From HK1 sp965204915 (GTDB lineage: Bacteria; Pseudomonadota; Gammaproteobacteria; HK1): DNA of 64,000 bases. The position numbers and the translations under genes were made by a program. Location: assembly GCA_965204915.1 (NCBI GenBank), contig OZ242023.1, positions 4,154,001 to 4,218,000 of the forward strand, in the 5' to 3' direction. Positions 16,701 to 24,900 of the stretch are shown here, in pieces (position 1 is the stretch's first letter; each line of letters opens with the position of its first letter). Below the pieces are notes generated by a model that worked only from the letters and a program-made list of their open reading frames with translations, made no database searches and had not been told where the DNA came from.

Positions 16701-18253
16701 GTCTCGCGGGGCACCGAAAGCTGTTGCGCGGAGGTCATCTCGTTGCAGAGGGCTTCAATCACCCCCATCCACTGATCCGGCGCGGGCGCGGCTCGTTCCT
16801 CGACCGCCCGCCGTTTCTCGGTCCAGTACCGGTCGAAGAGCTGCGTTGCAGTGCCGAAGGTGGGCGCTTGCGACGTATCGAAGCCGGCTTCGAGGAAAAG
16901 GGACAGGTTCTGCGGGAGCCGCAGGAGCGCCAGTTGGCGTTCCCGGAACCGTGCCGGGTCGAAGTTCGCGCCGGTCAGGATCTCTTTGACCTCGTCGACC
17001 TCGAACTCCATGATCTCGACTTGCGTGCCGGAGTCGGGTGGCACGAGTCGCCGCAGGCGATGATCGTGCTGCCAGTCGAAGGCCCGGCAGACGACGACGG
17101 TGTGAAGCACGGCCCGGGCGCGCGTGCCGCGGGCCTCCCGAAGCAAATCCTCGACGACGTCGAACGCGCCGGAGCTTCGGCCGGACATGGTGCTTACCGC
17201 GTCCAATTGATCGACGATCAGGACGCCCGGGCGATCGGCGTCTTCGGCTGCCGCCGCGAGCACCAGGATCGGGGATTCTTCAAGACCGAGGTGCCCACCG
17301 AGATCCGCGGTGGTCGATACCGACGGGAACGGGATGCGGTCGAGGCGGAACGCCAGCACCGGCAGATCGCGTTCGCGCAGGGCCTCCATGATCTCGACGA
17401 CGCAGGCCGTCTTCCCGGAGCCGGCCTTGCCGGTCACGACGCTGTCGGTCGCAGTCTCCCCCAGCCGGGACAGCAGCGTTTCCGCCGCCTTCCTTGGAAC
17501 GAGGGTTTGCCGAATGAGTCGTCGCCGTGCGCCGTCCAGATACCGATCCGTTGCTTCCCGCACGGCGACGCCCGCACGTTCGGGGCTGGACAGGCGCCGT
17601 ATCCGATAACCGCGCCCAGCGAGTTCTTCGACGAGACCCTGACGGGTGATCGTGCGATGCACGGAGTCTTCGACGAGCGCCCGAAGCTCCGCCAGCACTT
17701 TGCCGGGGTCTGCGAGAAAGAGCGCCCGCACCCCCAATCGAACCTTGTCTTCGAGCTGATGCTCGCTGATCGTATGGACATCGATCCGCTGCAAGCGCTC
17801 GAACGCGGTCGGGCCGTCGCACTTCCAATAGCGGTCACGCAGCTTCTCGAACGATTGCTTCCGCTTCTTGGCCTTGAGAAAGAAGCGCTCGAATTTCTCC
17901 ACCGAGCATGCGTCCTTCGCCGCCTCGCACAACTCGGCCAACTCGGGAGCCTCGCTGCCCGAGACGAACACGAAGCGATCGTCGTTCCCCGCCAACGCAT
18001 CGCCGATCGTCTGAAGCAGCCCATCGGAGGCGAGTGCGGAGAGAGTCCACTTGCCGTTCCGATGGCTGCGTTTCGCTTGGTGGAGCTCCCGCCGAGGTCC
18101 AGCAGTCACGACGAACTCCGCCTTCTCGACACCGGGGTCCTCGATGCGGATCGCCTCCGTGTCGCCCCCAAGCAGGCGAATACACTCCGAGACCGTCCAC
18201 CACTTCTCGTAGCGGTTGCCGGCCTTGTCCGCGGGGCCGCCGCGAAGGGTCAT
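13721..18253 (-). CDS. STAND-type NTPase with N-terminal nuclease-like domain and long helical-repeat C-terminus
   Basis: 1510 aa. Residues of about 10-75 have Y15-E-K-W-W, I-E38-D39, then E56-L-H-Q59-A-K61, a Q-x-K arrangement seen in variant PD-(D/E)XK nucleases at the front of defence NTPases. The P-loop is GKAGSGKT (275-282) and Walker B is VLIVDQLD (344-351). Downstream comes a winged-helix-like region (FPSAYVDRLASEGVLTFDRRRYGFGHESFFDY), then about 900 residues of helical repeats with no catalytic motif, as in sensor arms of STAND proteins (Avs and relatives). Known: such proteins bind a phage product, oligomerise and switch on the effector domain. Inferred: an anti-phage NTPase of Avs-like build. 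It heads a minus-strand operon that continues into two small ORFs and the restriction subunit. Confidence 0.8.
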   Translation of the reverse strand: MTLRGGPADKAGNRYEKWWTVSECIRLLGGDTEAIRIEDPGVEKAEFVVTAGPRRELHQAKRSHRNGKWTLSALASDGLLQTIGDALAGNDDRFVFVSGSEAPELAELCEAAKDACSVEKFERFFLKAKKRKQSFEKLRDRYWKCDGPTAFERLQRIDVHTISEHQLEDKVRLGVRALFLADPGKVLAELRALVEDSVHRTITRQGLVEELAGRGYRIRRLSSPERAGVAVREATDRYLDGARRRLIRQTLVPRKAAETLLSRLGETATDSVVTGKAGSGKTACVVEIMEALRERDLPVLAFRLDRIPFPSVSTTADLGGHLGLEESPILVLAAAAEDADRPGVLIVDQLDAVSTMSGRSSGAFDVVEDLLREARGTRARAVLHTVVVCRAFDWQHDHRLRRLVPPDSGTQVEIMEFEVDEVKEILTGANFDPARFRERQLALLRLPQNLSLFLEAGFDTSQAPTFGTATQLFDRYWTEKRRAVEERAAPAPDQWMGVIEALCNEMTSAQQLSVPRETLDDFPSAYVDRLASEGVLTFDRRRYGFGHESFFDYCFARVFVGQPGSLVSFLKGSEQHLFRRAQIRQVLAYLRDADRARYVEEIRALLSDEGVRAHVKGLAFALLAEVTDPSEEEWAIRQQWIAPALKAIEEDTPNPDKLSEIAWRRFFGSSSWFEATDRHGVIEDWLASGNDRLNDTAVDYLRHHQSHAPDRVAALLEPYADRGGEWASRLRFIMQCADHHTSRRFFELLLRLVGNGALDEIRRPVAEDDTFWNMLHGLDKNRPEWIPEALAHRFRRRLAAVRADGGDLRGWEFFRDDESAAVLFNTSARHAPAAFVEHVLPVVLEISDFFALSGGTSPKHDAVWPILTKTDHPGGEEACLPELAGALATLAREGATDLRDEIADLRRRDTHVANHLLLALYTGGAARYADEAAALLCDEPWRFECGLSENPHWCAMEAVRAVVPHCTADNRERLERVILHYVHPYERTKDGYKRIGWSRFALLSAIPPELRSASTNAHFEELKRKFGEPEGEPRGITGGVVKSPIKKDVADKMTDDQWLRAIKKYRSEDWGRFLQDEVTGGARQLAQVLEERAKEEPERFARLSLRFPADANPVYLDWTLLALKEASIASDLKLQVCRKAFAESRGPCGRFIADVLGNIEDPLPDDAARMLHQLATEHEDPASEAWQEEAGSGQPYYGGDIHFNGINTTRGRAADAIRDLVLSDATCIERFHPTLDRMIRDRSAAVLSCVAGTLRAVSCHDPALGMSLFQSMDLSEDRLLATPHVCDFIKDHLRDGFSELRPIVERMLRSSEPEVCKVGARFASIATLIHEDATDLVDEALRGDTPHRLGVAQVSAANIAGPEYRAWCEATLVALFDDDDPGVRRESASCFRRLQDETLDDYGDLIATFCDSKAFEEESSRILHTLEKSSGRLPGMTCEVCEKFFDRFTDEARDIRTRRAGGTHTVAKLIFRTYQQHQDDEWTSRSLDLIDRLCLERIHDAGREFEQFER

Positions 18254-18417
18254 GCCGGAACGGCGCCAGCCGCCGCGCTGGTTCGTCCCTGGCGACCGGA
18301 TCGGCGCCGGGGTTCGTCCGAGGGCTGCCGCATGACCATGTGCCCGTTGCCGCGGCGGATCAGGCCATGGTCCGGCTTCGGGAGGGGGGACATCCGGATC
18401 CGATCCTTGTGTTATTC

Positions 18418-18592
18418 CTCAAGTTTCGGGATTCGCTGACCGAAATGGATTCCGCTTTCGCGGGAATGACGGCCAGCCTGAAAGTAACGTGTCTCGCTGA
18501 AATGACGTCATTCCCGCGAAGCTTGTGTCCGCGAAAGCGGGTAGCGGGAATCCATCGCCTGATTCAAGGTATTTTGAATCCTGAAACTTGAG
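18418..18592. mobile_element. MITE-like element with 17-bp terminal inverted repeats
   Basis: The left end CTCAAGTTTCGGGATTC (18418-18434) and right end GAATCCTGAAACTTGAG (18576-18592) are inverted copies with 16 of 17 matches. Both are flanked by a perfect TTATTC direct repeat (18412-18417 and 18593-18598), as expected for a target-site duplication. The 175-bp interior holds no ORF, only two oppositely oriented REP/dRS3-like palindromes (18448-18470 and 18507-18556). It fills much of the 376-bp space between the STAND gene and hicB; I see no other gene there. Confidence 0.75.
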
Positions 18593-18629
18593 TTATTCGT
18601 CCACTTGGCGCGGTTGCCGACCGGGAGGG

Positions 18630-18854
18630 ATGATGCAACTCACAGCAGTACTGGTGCCCGCCCCGGAAGGAGGATTCGTGGCGACGAACCCCGAAACCGG
18701 AACGGCGACACAAGGCGAGACCGTTGAAGAAGCGCTGGCCAACCTGCGGGAAGCGACGGAACTCTATCTGGAAGAGTCGCCAATGGAGTCATACGGGAAG
18801 CCGCTGGTGACGACGATCTCGGCATGTCGCCCAAGCCCTACAGCATCCAGATGA
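18630..18854 (+). CDS. hicB: HicB-family antitoxin, orphan
   Basis: 74 aa with the HicB pattern MQLTAVLVPAPEGGFVAT..., then TATQGETVEEALANLREATELYLEES. The start at 18630 (or ATG 18633) follows GGGAGG; an upstream ATG at 18588 lies in the MITE flank. HicB folds on HicA and usually represses its own operon. No hicA follows: the gene runs into the 3' end of AAA copy 2. The C-terminal tail (CRPSPTASR) is read from sequence shared with the antisense AAA gene, so the native end may be lost. Confidence 0.75.
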   Translation: MMQLTAVLVPAPEGGFVATNPETGTATQGETVEEALANLREATELYLEESPMESYGKPLVTTISACRPSPTASR

Positions 18855-20472
18855 CTACGCCGCGCCCGTCCTCCCGGCGACCGCCTCCATCCGCTTCGCC
18901 TTCGCCGTCTCGGGGCTCCGCCGCGCCCCCGCCACCCCGGCGCTCCTCGCTGCGCCGGTCCATCACCACCAGATGCCCTTCCTCCGCCCTGCACTGCTTC
19001 ATGTACCCCAACGTCTGCTTCACGCCCTCCCCGACCACGCCGTCGAGGCTCTTGCGGTCCGAGTCCCGCAACACCTTGCACTCCACCACGAAACGCTCCC
19101 ACAGGTCCGAGGGCTGCCCCGACTCCCGCGGCCACAACACCAGCAGGTCCGTCCGCCCCCGCCCCAACCCGTACTCCCGCTCGATGCGTCCGCCTCCGTT
19201 CACCACCCGTTGCAGGTACGACTGCAAGATGAGCTGCGGGGCCGCCTCCCGGTACGCCCCCAGATGGCCGAGCCAGTGCTCCGCGTGCTCCCCGAAGAAG
19301 GTGCCGAACGCCGTGAGCAGCTTCGTCATGTTCAAGCCGCCGTCGTCGTGCACGTACCATCTCGCCTGGATGTCCAGGCTGTCCTGCAACACGTAGCCCA
19401 GCTCCCGCGGCACCACCTCCGCGTAGATCGGGTTCGCGATGCGCGGCGGCGAGTCCGGCGCCAGCAGCCCCAGATCACGGACGTACTCCAGGTCGCGGCC
19501 GTCGTGCTGGACCTCCCCGCCGCTCAGGATGGGCTCGACCACCCGCCGTACCCGCTCCTCCTCCAGCTTGTGCGCCAACTGGTCCAGGTGCGTGCGCCGC
19601 GAGAGAATCAACTCCTCCCGCGCCGCGTAGACGTCGTCCACTTCGATGCTGCGCGAGCGGTCCCGTCCCGCCTTGTCGTCGAAGCACGCCCCCGCGCACA
19701 GCGCGTTCACCAGCCACGGCTGGCCGCGGGTCTGCGTCCACACCGCCTCCAACGCTGCCTCCGAGAACCGCTGCCCGGTCTCCTCGGTGTGCTGCGCCAT
19801 CAGCGCCCGCGTCTCAGCCTCGGTGAAATCGCCCATGCGCAACGACTTCGCCGCGACGTTGAAGGGACTGCCGCCGGCGATGACCTCGCCGGTGCTCGAC
19901 CGGATGCGGTAGTCGCGGATGTCGCGCACCCCGCACAGCACCACGCTCTGCGGGAAGGCTTCGGGGCGTTGCGGGTAGCCGGCGCGGAGCTGGCGCAGCA
20001 CCGAGAGCAGGGTGTCGCCGACCAGGGAGTCGATCTCGTCGACCAGCAGCACCAGCGGCACAGGGTCGGCCCGGCACCAGCGGGCGAGCAGCACGTTGAG
20101 GGCGCTTTCCGGCCCTATCGACGCCAGGACGTCCTGCCACACGCCGCCGGGGTAGTCGTCGCCCAGCCCCCGTGCATTCTCGGCCAGGATCCCCAGAATG
20201 GCGCGGATGCCGCGCGCCACGTCGTCACGCGCCACCTGGCCGACCTCGACGTTCACGTCCACGCAACGGAAGCTACCCACTTCGCCGCTGTTCAAGAGGT
20301 CACGCAGGGCGATGAGCGCGGAGGTCTTTCCGGTCTGGCGCGGCGCGTGCAGCACGAAGTAGCGTTCCGCCCGAATCAGGGCCAGGAATTCGCCGACGTT
20401 CACGCGATCCAACGGCCGGATCGCATAGTGCTTGTCCGGGCGCACCGGCCCTTCGGTGTTGAAGAAGCGCAT
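18838..20472 (-). CDS. AAA ATPase fused to PD-(D/E)XK nuclease-like domain, copy 2
   Basis: 544 aa, same length and domain plan as the copy at 7884-9518: Walker A HAPRQTGKTSAL, Walker B VLLVDEIDSL, C-terminal RTDLLVLW and RFVVECKVL. The two differ at scattered residues (for example RADVGEFLRLIRAKQ against RVNVGEFLALIRAER) but keep identical ends, so both still look functional. Homology spans from the hicB 3' end to about 20 bp upstream of the start (GGGCCGATTATGGCAC). Confidence 0.85.
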   Translation of the reverse strand: MRFFNTEGPVRPDKHYAIRPLDRVNVGEFLALIRAERYFVLHAPRQTGKTSALIALRDLLNSGEVGSFRCVDVNVEVGQVARDDVARGIRAILGILAENARGLGDDYPGGVWQDVLASIGPESALNVLLARWCRADPVPLVLLVDEIDSLVGDTLLSVLRQLRAGYPQRPEAFPQSVVLCGVRDIRDYRIRSSTGEVIAGGSPFNVAAKSLRMGDFTEAETRALMAQHTEETGQRFSEAALEAVWTQTRGQPWLVNALCAGACFDDKAGRDRSRSIEVDDVYAAREELILSRRTHLDQLAHKLEEERVRRVVEPILSGGEVQHDGRDLEYVRDLGLLAPDSPPRIANPIYAEVVPRELGYVLQDSLDIQARWYVHDDGGLNMTKLLTAFGTFFGEHAEHWLGHLGAYREAAPQLILQSYLQRVVNGGGRIEREYGLGRGRTDLLVLWPRESGQPSDLWERFVVECKVLRDSDRKSLDGVVGEGVKQTLGYMKQCRAEEGHLVVMDRRSEERRGGGGAAEPRDGEGEADGGGRREDGRGVVIWML

Positions 20473-20684
20473 GGGCCGATTATGGCACCTGTTGCGCGCC
20501 GTAGCGGCGGATGCAATGGCAGTCTACTCGTCTTTCGATTCCCCGATACCGGCTCCCGAACTCGAATCAGGCGCCCGGTCCCGGCTCCGCCGGTTCGGGG
20601 GAGAGCGCGCAGCCTCGCACCGTCGAGAGCTCCCGCATCGCCTCGCCCTGATGGTCGGCCCTGCTGGTCGACCCTGCTGGCCGC

Positions 20685-21737
20685 ATGGCCCGATGGCGCA
20701 ATTTGACGAAACGCGGGCCGGCCGAAGGAATGACGGCCGGGGCACGGACCTTGCCGGCGCCGGGGCGGGGCGTCGCACCCCCCGCCCTTCTTTTCGCGCT
20801 GGCCGCCCTGCCGGTCGTGGCGCTCGTCTCCCTGGGCGACGCGGCCTCGGCCCATTTCCTTCTCAACGTCAACATCCGGATCTTCCACGTCGTCCACGAG
20901 CCGGATCGGATCCGGCTGCTGGCCCGGCTGCCCCTGCCCTGGCTCGTCGCCGACAAGCTCGGCCCGGAAACCGCCGCCGGCACGCGCGCCCCGGCGCCCT
21001 ATACGACCAACCGGATCGAAGACGGCGCGCTGGTCCATTACCTCGACGCCGATGCGCTTCGGCGCTCGCCCGAAGGGCTTGCCGGAATCCTCGCCGACGG
21101 GCTGGTCCTGGAAGTCGGCGATGAGGCGTTGCAGGCGGACGTCGGGCGCGTGCGCGCCTGGCCGGCCCGGGAGCAGGCGCCGTTCGCGCGCCGGGACGAA
21201 GCCGAAGCCGCGCTCTCCGGACCGGTCTACCCGGAGGAGTTCGAAGCGACCTACGCCGGCGACACGGTCGTGGACGTCGAGCTGCTCTACCCGATCCGGG
21301 GGCCGGTCACCGGATACACGCTTCGAAGCACCCTGAACCCCGGCCTTCCGGATCAGGACGAGACCGCCAATCTGCTCCTGGACCACGCGACGGATCCGCC
21401 TCTCGTCTTCCGCGTCCGCGGCCCGATGGCGGAGCCGGCGGAGGTGTCGCGTTCCGTCCTGAAGGCCGCCCGGACTTTCCTCGGGGAGGGTGTACGCCAC
21501 ATCCTCGAAGGAACGGACCACGTGCTGTTCATCCTCTGCCTGGTGCTGGGGGTGACCGCGGCAGGCGCTCTGGCGTGGCGGATCACCGGGTTCACCATCG
21601 GCCACAGCGTCACCCTTTCCCTCGGATTCTTCGGCCATGTCCCGGAGGGCGCATGGTTCATCCCGTTGGTCGAAACGTGCATCGCCCTGTCGATCCTCTA
21701 CGCCGCCGCCGTCGCACTGGCAGTTGAAAAATCATGA
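20685..21737 (+). pseudogene. HupE/UreJ-type membrane protein, C-terminally truncated
   Basis: 350-aa frame (ATG 20685 or 20730) with a signal-like hydrophobic segment (ALLFALAALPVVALVSL), a periplasmic region of about 230 residues, then the beginning of a HupE/UreJ_2 domain: RHILEGTDHVLFILCLVLG, FTIGHSVTLSLGFFG, PLVETCIALSILYAA. The family has more membrane helices after this point. Here the frame ends (AVALAVEKS) where a P-loop gene fragment on the other strand begins, so the 3' end is missing. HupE/UreJ members are linked to metal transport, but the substrate cannot be read from this sequence. It could still make a shortened protein. Confidence 0.7.
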
Positions 21738-21744
21738 GAAAGTG

Positions 21745-21910
21745 ACAAAATGGAATCCGGCTGAAACATGTAACATCGCCGCGCAGAAGGGCGTTGATCA
21801 TCCGCAGAACGGACGTCTTTCCTGCGCCGTTCCGGCCATGCAGCAGCGTGATTCGGTCTTTCAGGCTGAGATCGATACGATGATCGTAAATCCCGAACAG
21901 TGAGTGGAGT
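21745..21910 (-). pseudogene. Fragment of a P-loop (ABC/OLD-like) ATPase
   Basis: Minus-strand reading gives LFGIYDHRIDLSLKDRITL, then LLHGRNGAGKTSVLRMINAL, a Walker A as found at the N-terminus of ABC-like and OLD-family ATPases of defence and repair systems. Neither a start nor the rest of the ATPase is present. It is wedged between the truncated HupE-like gene and uvrA and looks like the leftover of a deletion. Confidence 0.6.
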
Positions 21911-21931
21911 CTCCGGGATTCCCGGGGCGGT

Positions 21932-24900
21932 TCATTTTATCTGGGCACCTTCCTGGTTTTGGAATCCCCGCCCGCCGAGAAACCTCGCCAGTGCCTCCCC
22001 GGTATGCGAGCCGTGCGCACCGGCGATCTCCTCCGGCGTTCCCGCCGCGACCACCCGCCCACCGCCCGCGCCGCCCTCGGGGCCGAGGTCGATGACGGTG
22101 TCCGCCTCGGCGATGACGTCGAGGTTGTGCTCGACCACCACCACGGTGTTGCCGGCGTCCACCAGCCGATGCAGCACGCGGATGAGCTTTTCCACGTCCG
22201 CCATGTGCAGCCCGATGGTGGGCTCGTCGAGCACGTAGAGGGTTCCGCCATGCCGCACCGGGCCGGCGCGGCGCGGTTGTCTACGGCCGGGAGGCAGACC
22301 GTCGCCCGGCGCCGCACCCTCTCCCCGCACCGCATCCGTATCCACCTTCGCCAGCTCCGCCACCAGCTTGATGCGCTGCGCCTCCCCGCCCGACAGCGTC
22401 GGGCTGCTCTGGCCGAGGGTGAGGTAGCCCAGCCCCACGTCGTGCAGCAGCGCCAGCGTGCGGTGGATACGCGGATGCGCCTCGAAGCGCGGCAGGGCCT
22501 GCTCGACGCTCGCGCCCAGCACCTCGGCGATGTTCATGTCCAGGTACCGGACGTCCAGGGTCTCGGCGGTGAAGCGCTGGCCGCCGCAGGCGTCGCAGGG
22601 CACCCGCACGTCGGGCAGGAAGCTCATCTCCATGCGCTGCATCCCCTGGCCGTCGCAGGCCGCGCACCGTCCGCCGGCCACGTTGAACGAGAAGCGGCTC
22701 GCGCCGTAGCCCCGGATGCGCGCCTCGGTCGCCCCTGCGAACAGACGGCGGACGTGGTCCCAGACGCCGACGTAGGTGGCCGGGCAGGAGCGTGGGGTTT
22801 TCCCGATGGGGGTCTGGTCGACCTCCAGCACCCTCCCGACCGCCTCGAAGCCCCGGATCTCGCGGCATCCGGTCCAGCGCCGTCGCCCGCCGCGCCCGCG
22901 CGAGCGCAGCGCCGCCGCGAGGTTGGCGAGGAGCACCCCGCGCACCAAGCTGCTCTTGCCGCTGCCGCTCACGCCGGTCACGCAGACCAGCCGTTCGAGG
23001 GGGAGGTCGACGTCGAGGTCGCGGAGGTTGTGCAAGCCGGCGCCGCGGATCGAGAGGCGGCGTTCCGGCTCCCGCGCGCGGGGCTCCTGCATGGAACGAT
23101 CCTGTTCCTCCGATGCCGGCGAGCCCGCGTCAGCGGATCGGACCCCCGGCAGGGGATGGGCGAGGGGGGAGGCGAGGTAGCGCCCGGTCAGGGAGTCGGG
23201 GCAGGCGAGAATCCGCTTGAGCGACCCCTGTGCGACGACTTGGCCACCGTTCACACCCGCCCCGGGGCCGAGGTCGATGATGTGCTCGGCGCTGCGGATC
23301 GTCTCCTCGTCGTGCTCGACCACCACCACCGTGTTGCCCTTCTTGCGCAACGCCCGCAGGGTGTCGAGCAGCATCGCGTTGTCGCGGGCGTGCAGCCCGA
23401 TGGTCGGCTCGTCGAGGATGTAGCACACGCCGCGCAGGTTCGAGCCGAGCTGCGCGGCGAGCCGGATACGTTGCGCCTCGCCGCCCGAGAGGGTGGGGGC
23501 GGCGCGGTCGAGGCGCAGGTATCCGAGGCCGACCTCGCAGAGGAAGTCGAGCCGGGACGCGAGCTCGGCGAGCACGTCGCGGGCGATCGCCGCCTCGCGC
23601 CCACGGGGGTGGATCCGGGCCAGGACGCCGCGCGCGGTCGCAACGTCGAGGGCGCCGAAGTCCGCGATGCCGCGCGAGCGGTAGCGCACCGCGAGGGCCT
23701 CCGGGCGCAGCCGCCGGCCGGCGCAGGCGCGGCACTCGCGCGCCGGCTCGTCGTCGCCTGCCTCCGCCCAGTGCGCCTCCTCCCCCGTCTCGTCCTCGCC
23801 GAAGCCGCGCAGCTCGCGCCCGGTGCCGTAGCACGAGGGGCACCAGCCATGCCGGGAGTTCCAGGAGAAGAGCCTCGGGTCGAGCTCGTCGAAGCTCCGC
23901 CCGCAGCCTGGACACGCCCGCGCGGTGGAATAGAGGGTCTCGCTGCTCTCTCTGCCCTCGCCGTCACCCCCGCCCCCGCCGTCGATCCCCCCGTTGCCCT
24001 TCTTGCCACCGTTCTCACCGTGACTCCCGCCGCGGTCCTTGTCGCCGCTTCCGCCCTGACCCTTGTCGCCGGTCCCGCCGCGGTCCTTGTCGCCGCTTTC
24101 GCCCTGACCCTTGCCGCCGGCTCCGTCGTGGCCCTTGTAGTCGGCCCCGCTCTGGTCCTTGCCGCCGGTCCTGCCGCGGCCCTTGCCGCCGGTCCCGCCG
24201 CTCCCCTTGCCCCCGCACTCGGCCACCCGTACCCGGCCCGCGCCGTGTCCGAGCGCGTCTTCGAGCAGGGCGCGCAATGCCCCCTCGTGCTTCGCGCGGA
24301 CCGTGATCCGCCCAAGCGGCAGATCGACGTCGTGCTCCCGGTAGCGGTCGAGCCGCGGCCACGCATCGGTGGGCAGCGGCGCACCATCGACGCGCAGGGT
24401 GGCGTGTCCGCGCTTCGCGGCCCAGCGGGCCAGCTCCGTGTAGTAGCCCTTGCGCGCCACCACCAGCGGGGCGAAGACTTCGATCTCGCGCCCCCGGTGC
24501 CGCTTCAGCACGCGGGCGGCGATGGCGTCCAGGGTCTGCGGCTCGATGGGGATCCCGCATCCGGGGCAGTGCTGGGTGCCGAGCTTGACGAACAGCAGGC
24601 GCAGGAAGTGGTGGATCTCGGTCATCGTCCCCACGGTGCTCTTGTGCCCGCCGCGCGAGGTCCGCTGCTCGATCGCCACCGAGGGCGGGATCCCGAAGAT
24701 CGCGTCCACGTCGGGACGCGCCGCCGGCTGCACGAACTGGCGGGCGTAGGCGTTGAGCGATTCCAGGTAGCGGCGCTGGCCTTCCGCGAAGAGGATGTCG
24801 AACGCGACGGTGCTCTTGCCGCTCCCGCTCACCCCGGTCACCACCGTGAAGCGCTCGCGCGGGATCTCGACGTCGGTCCCGCGCAGGTTGTGCTCACGCG

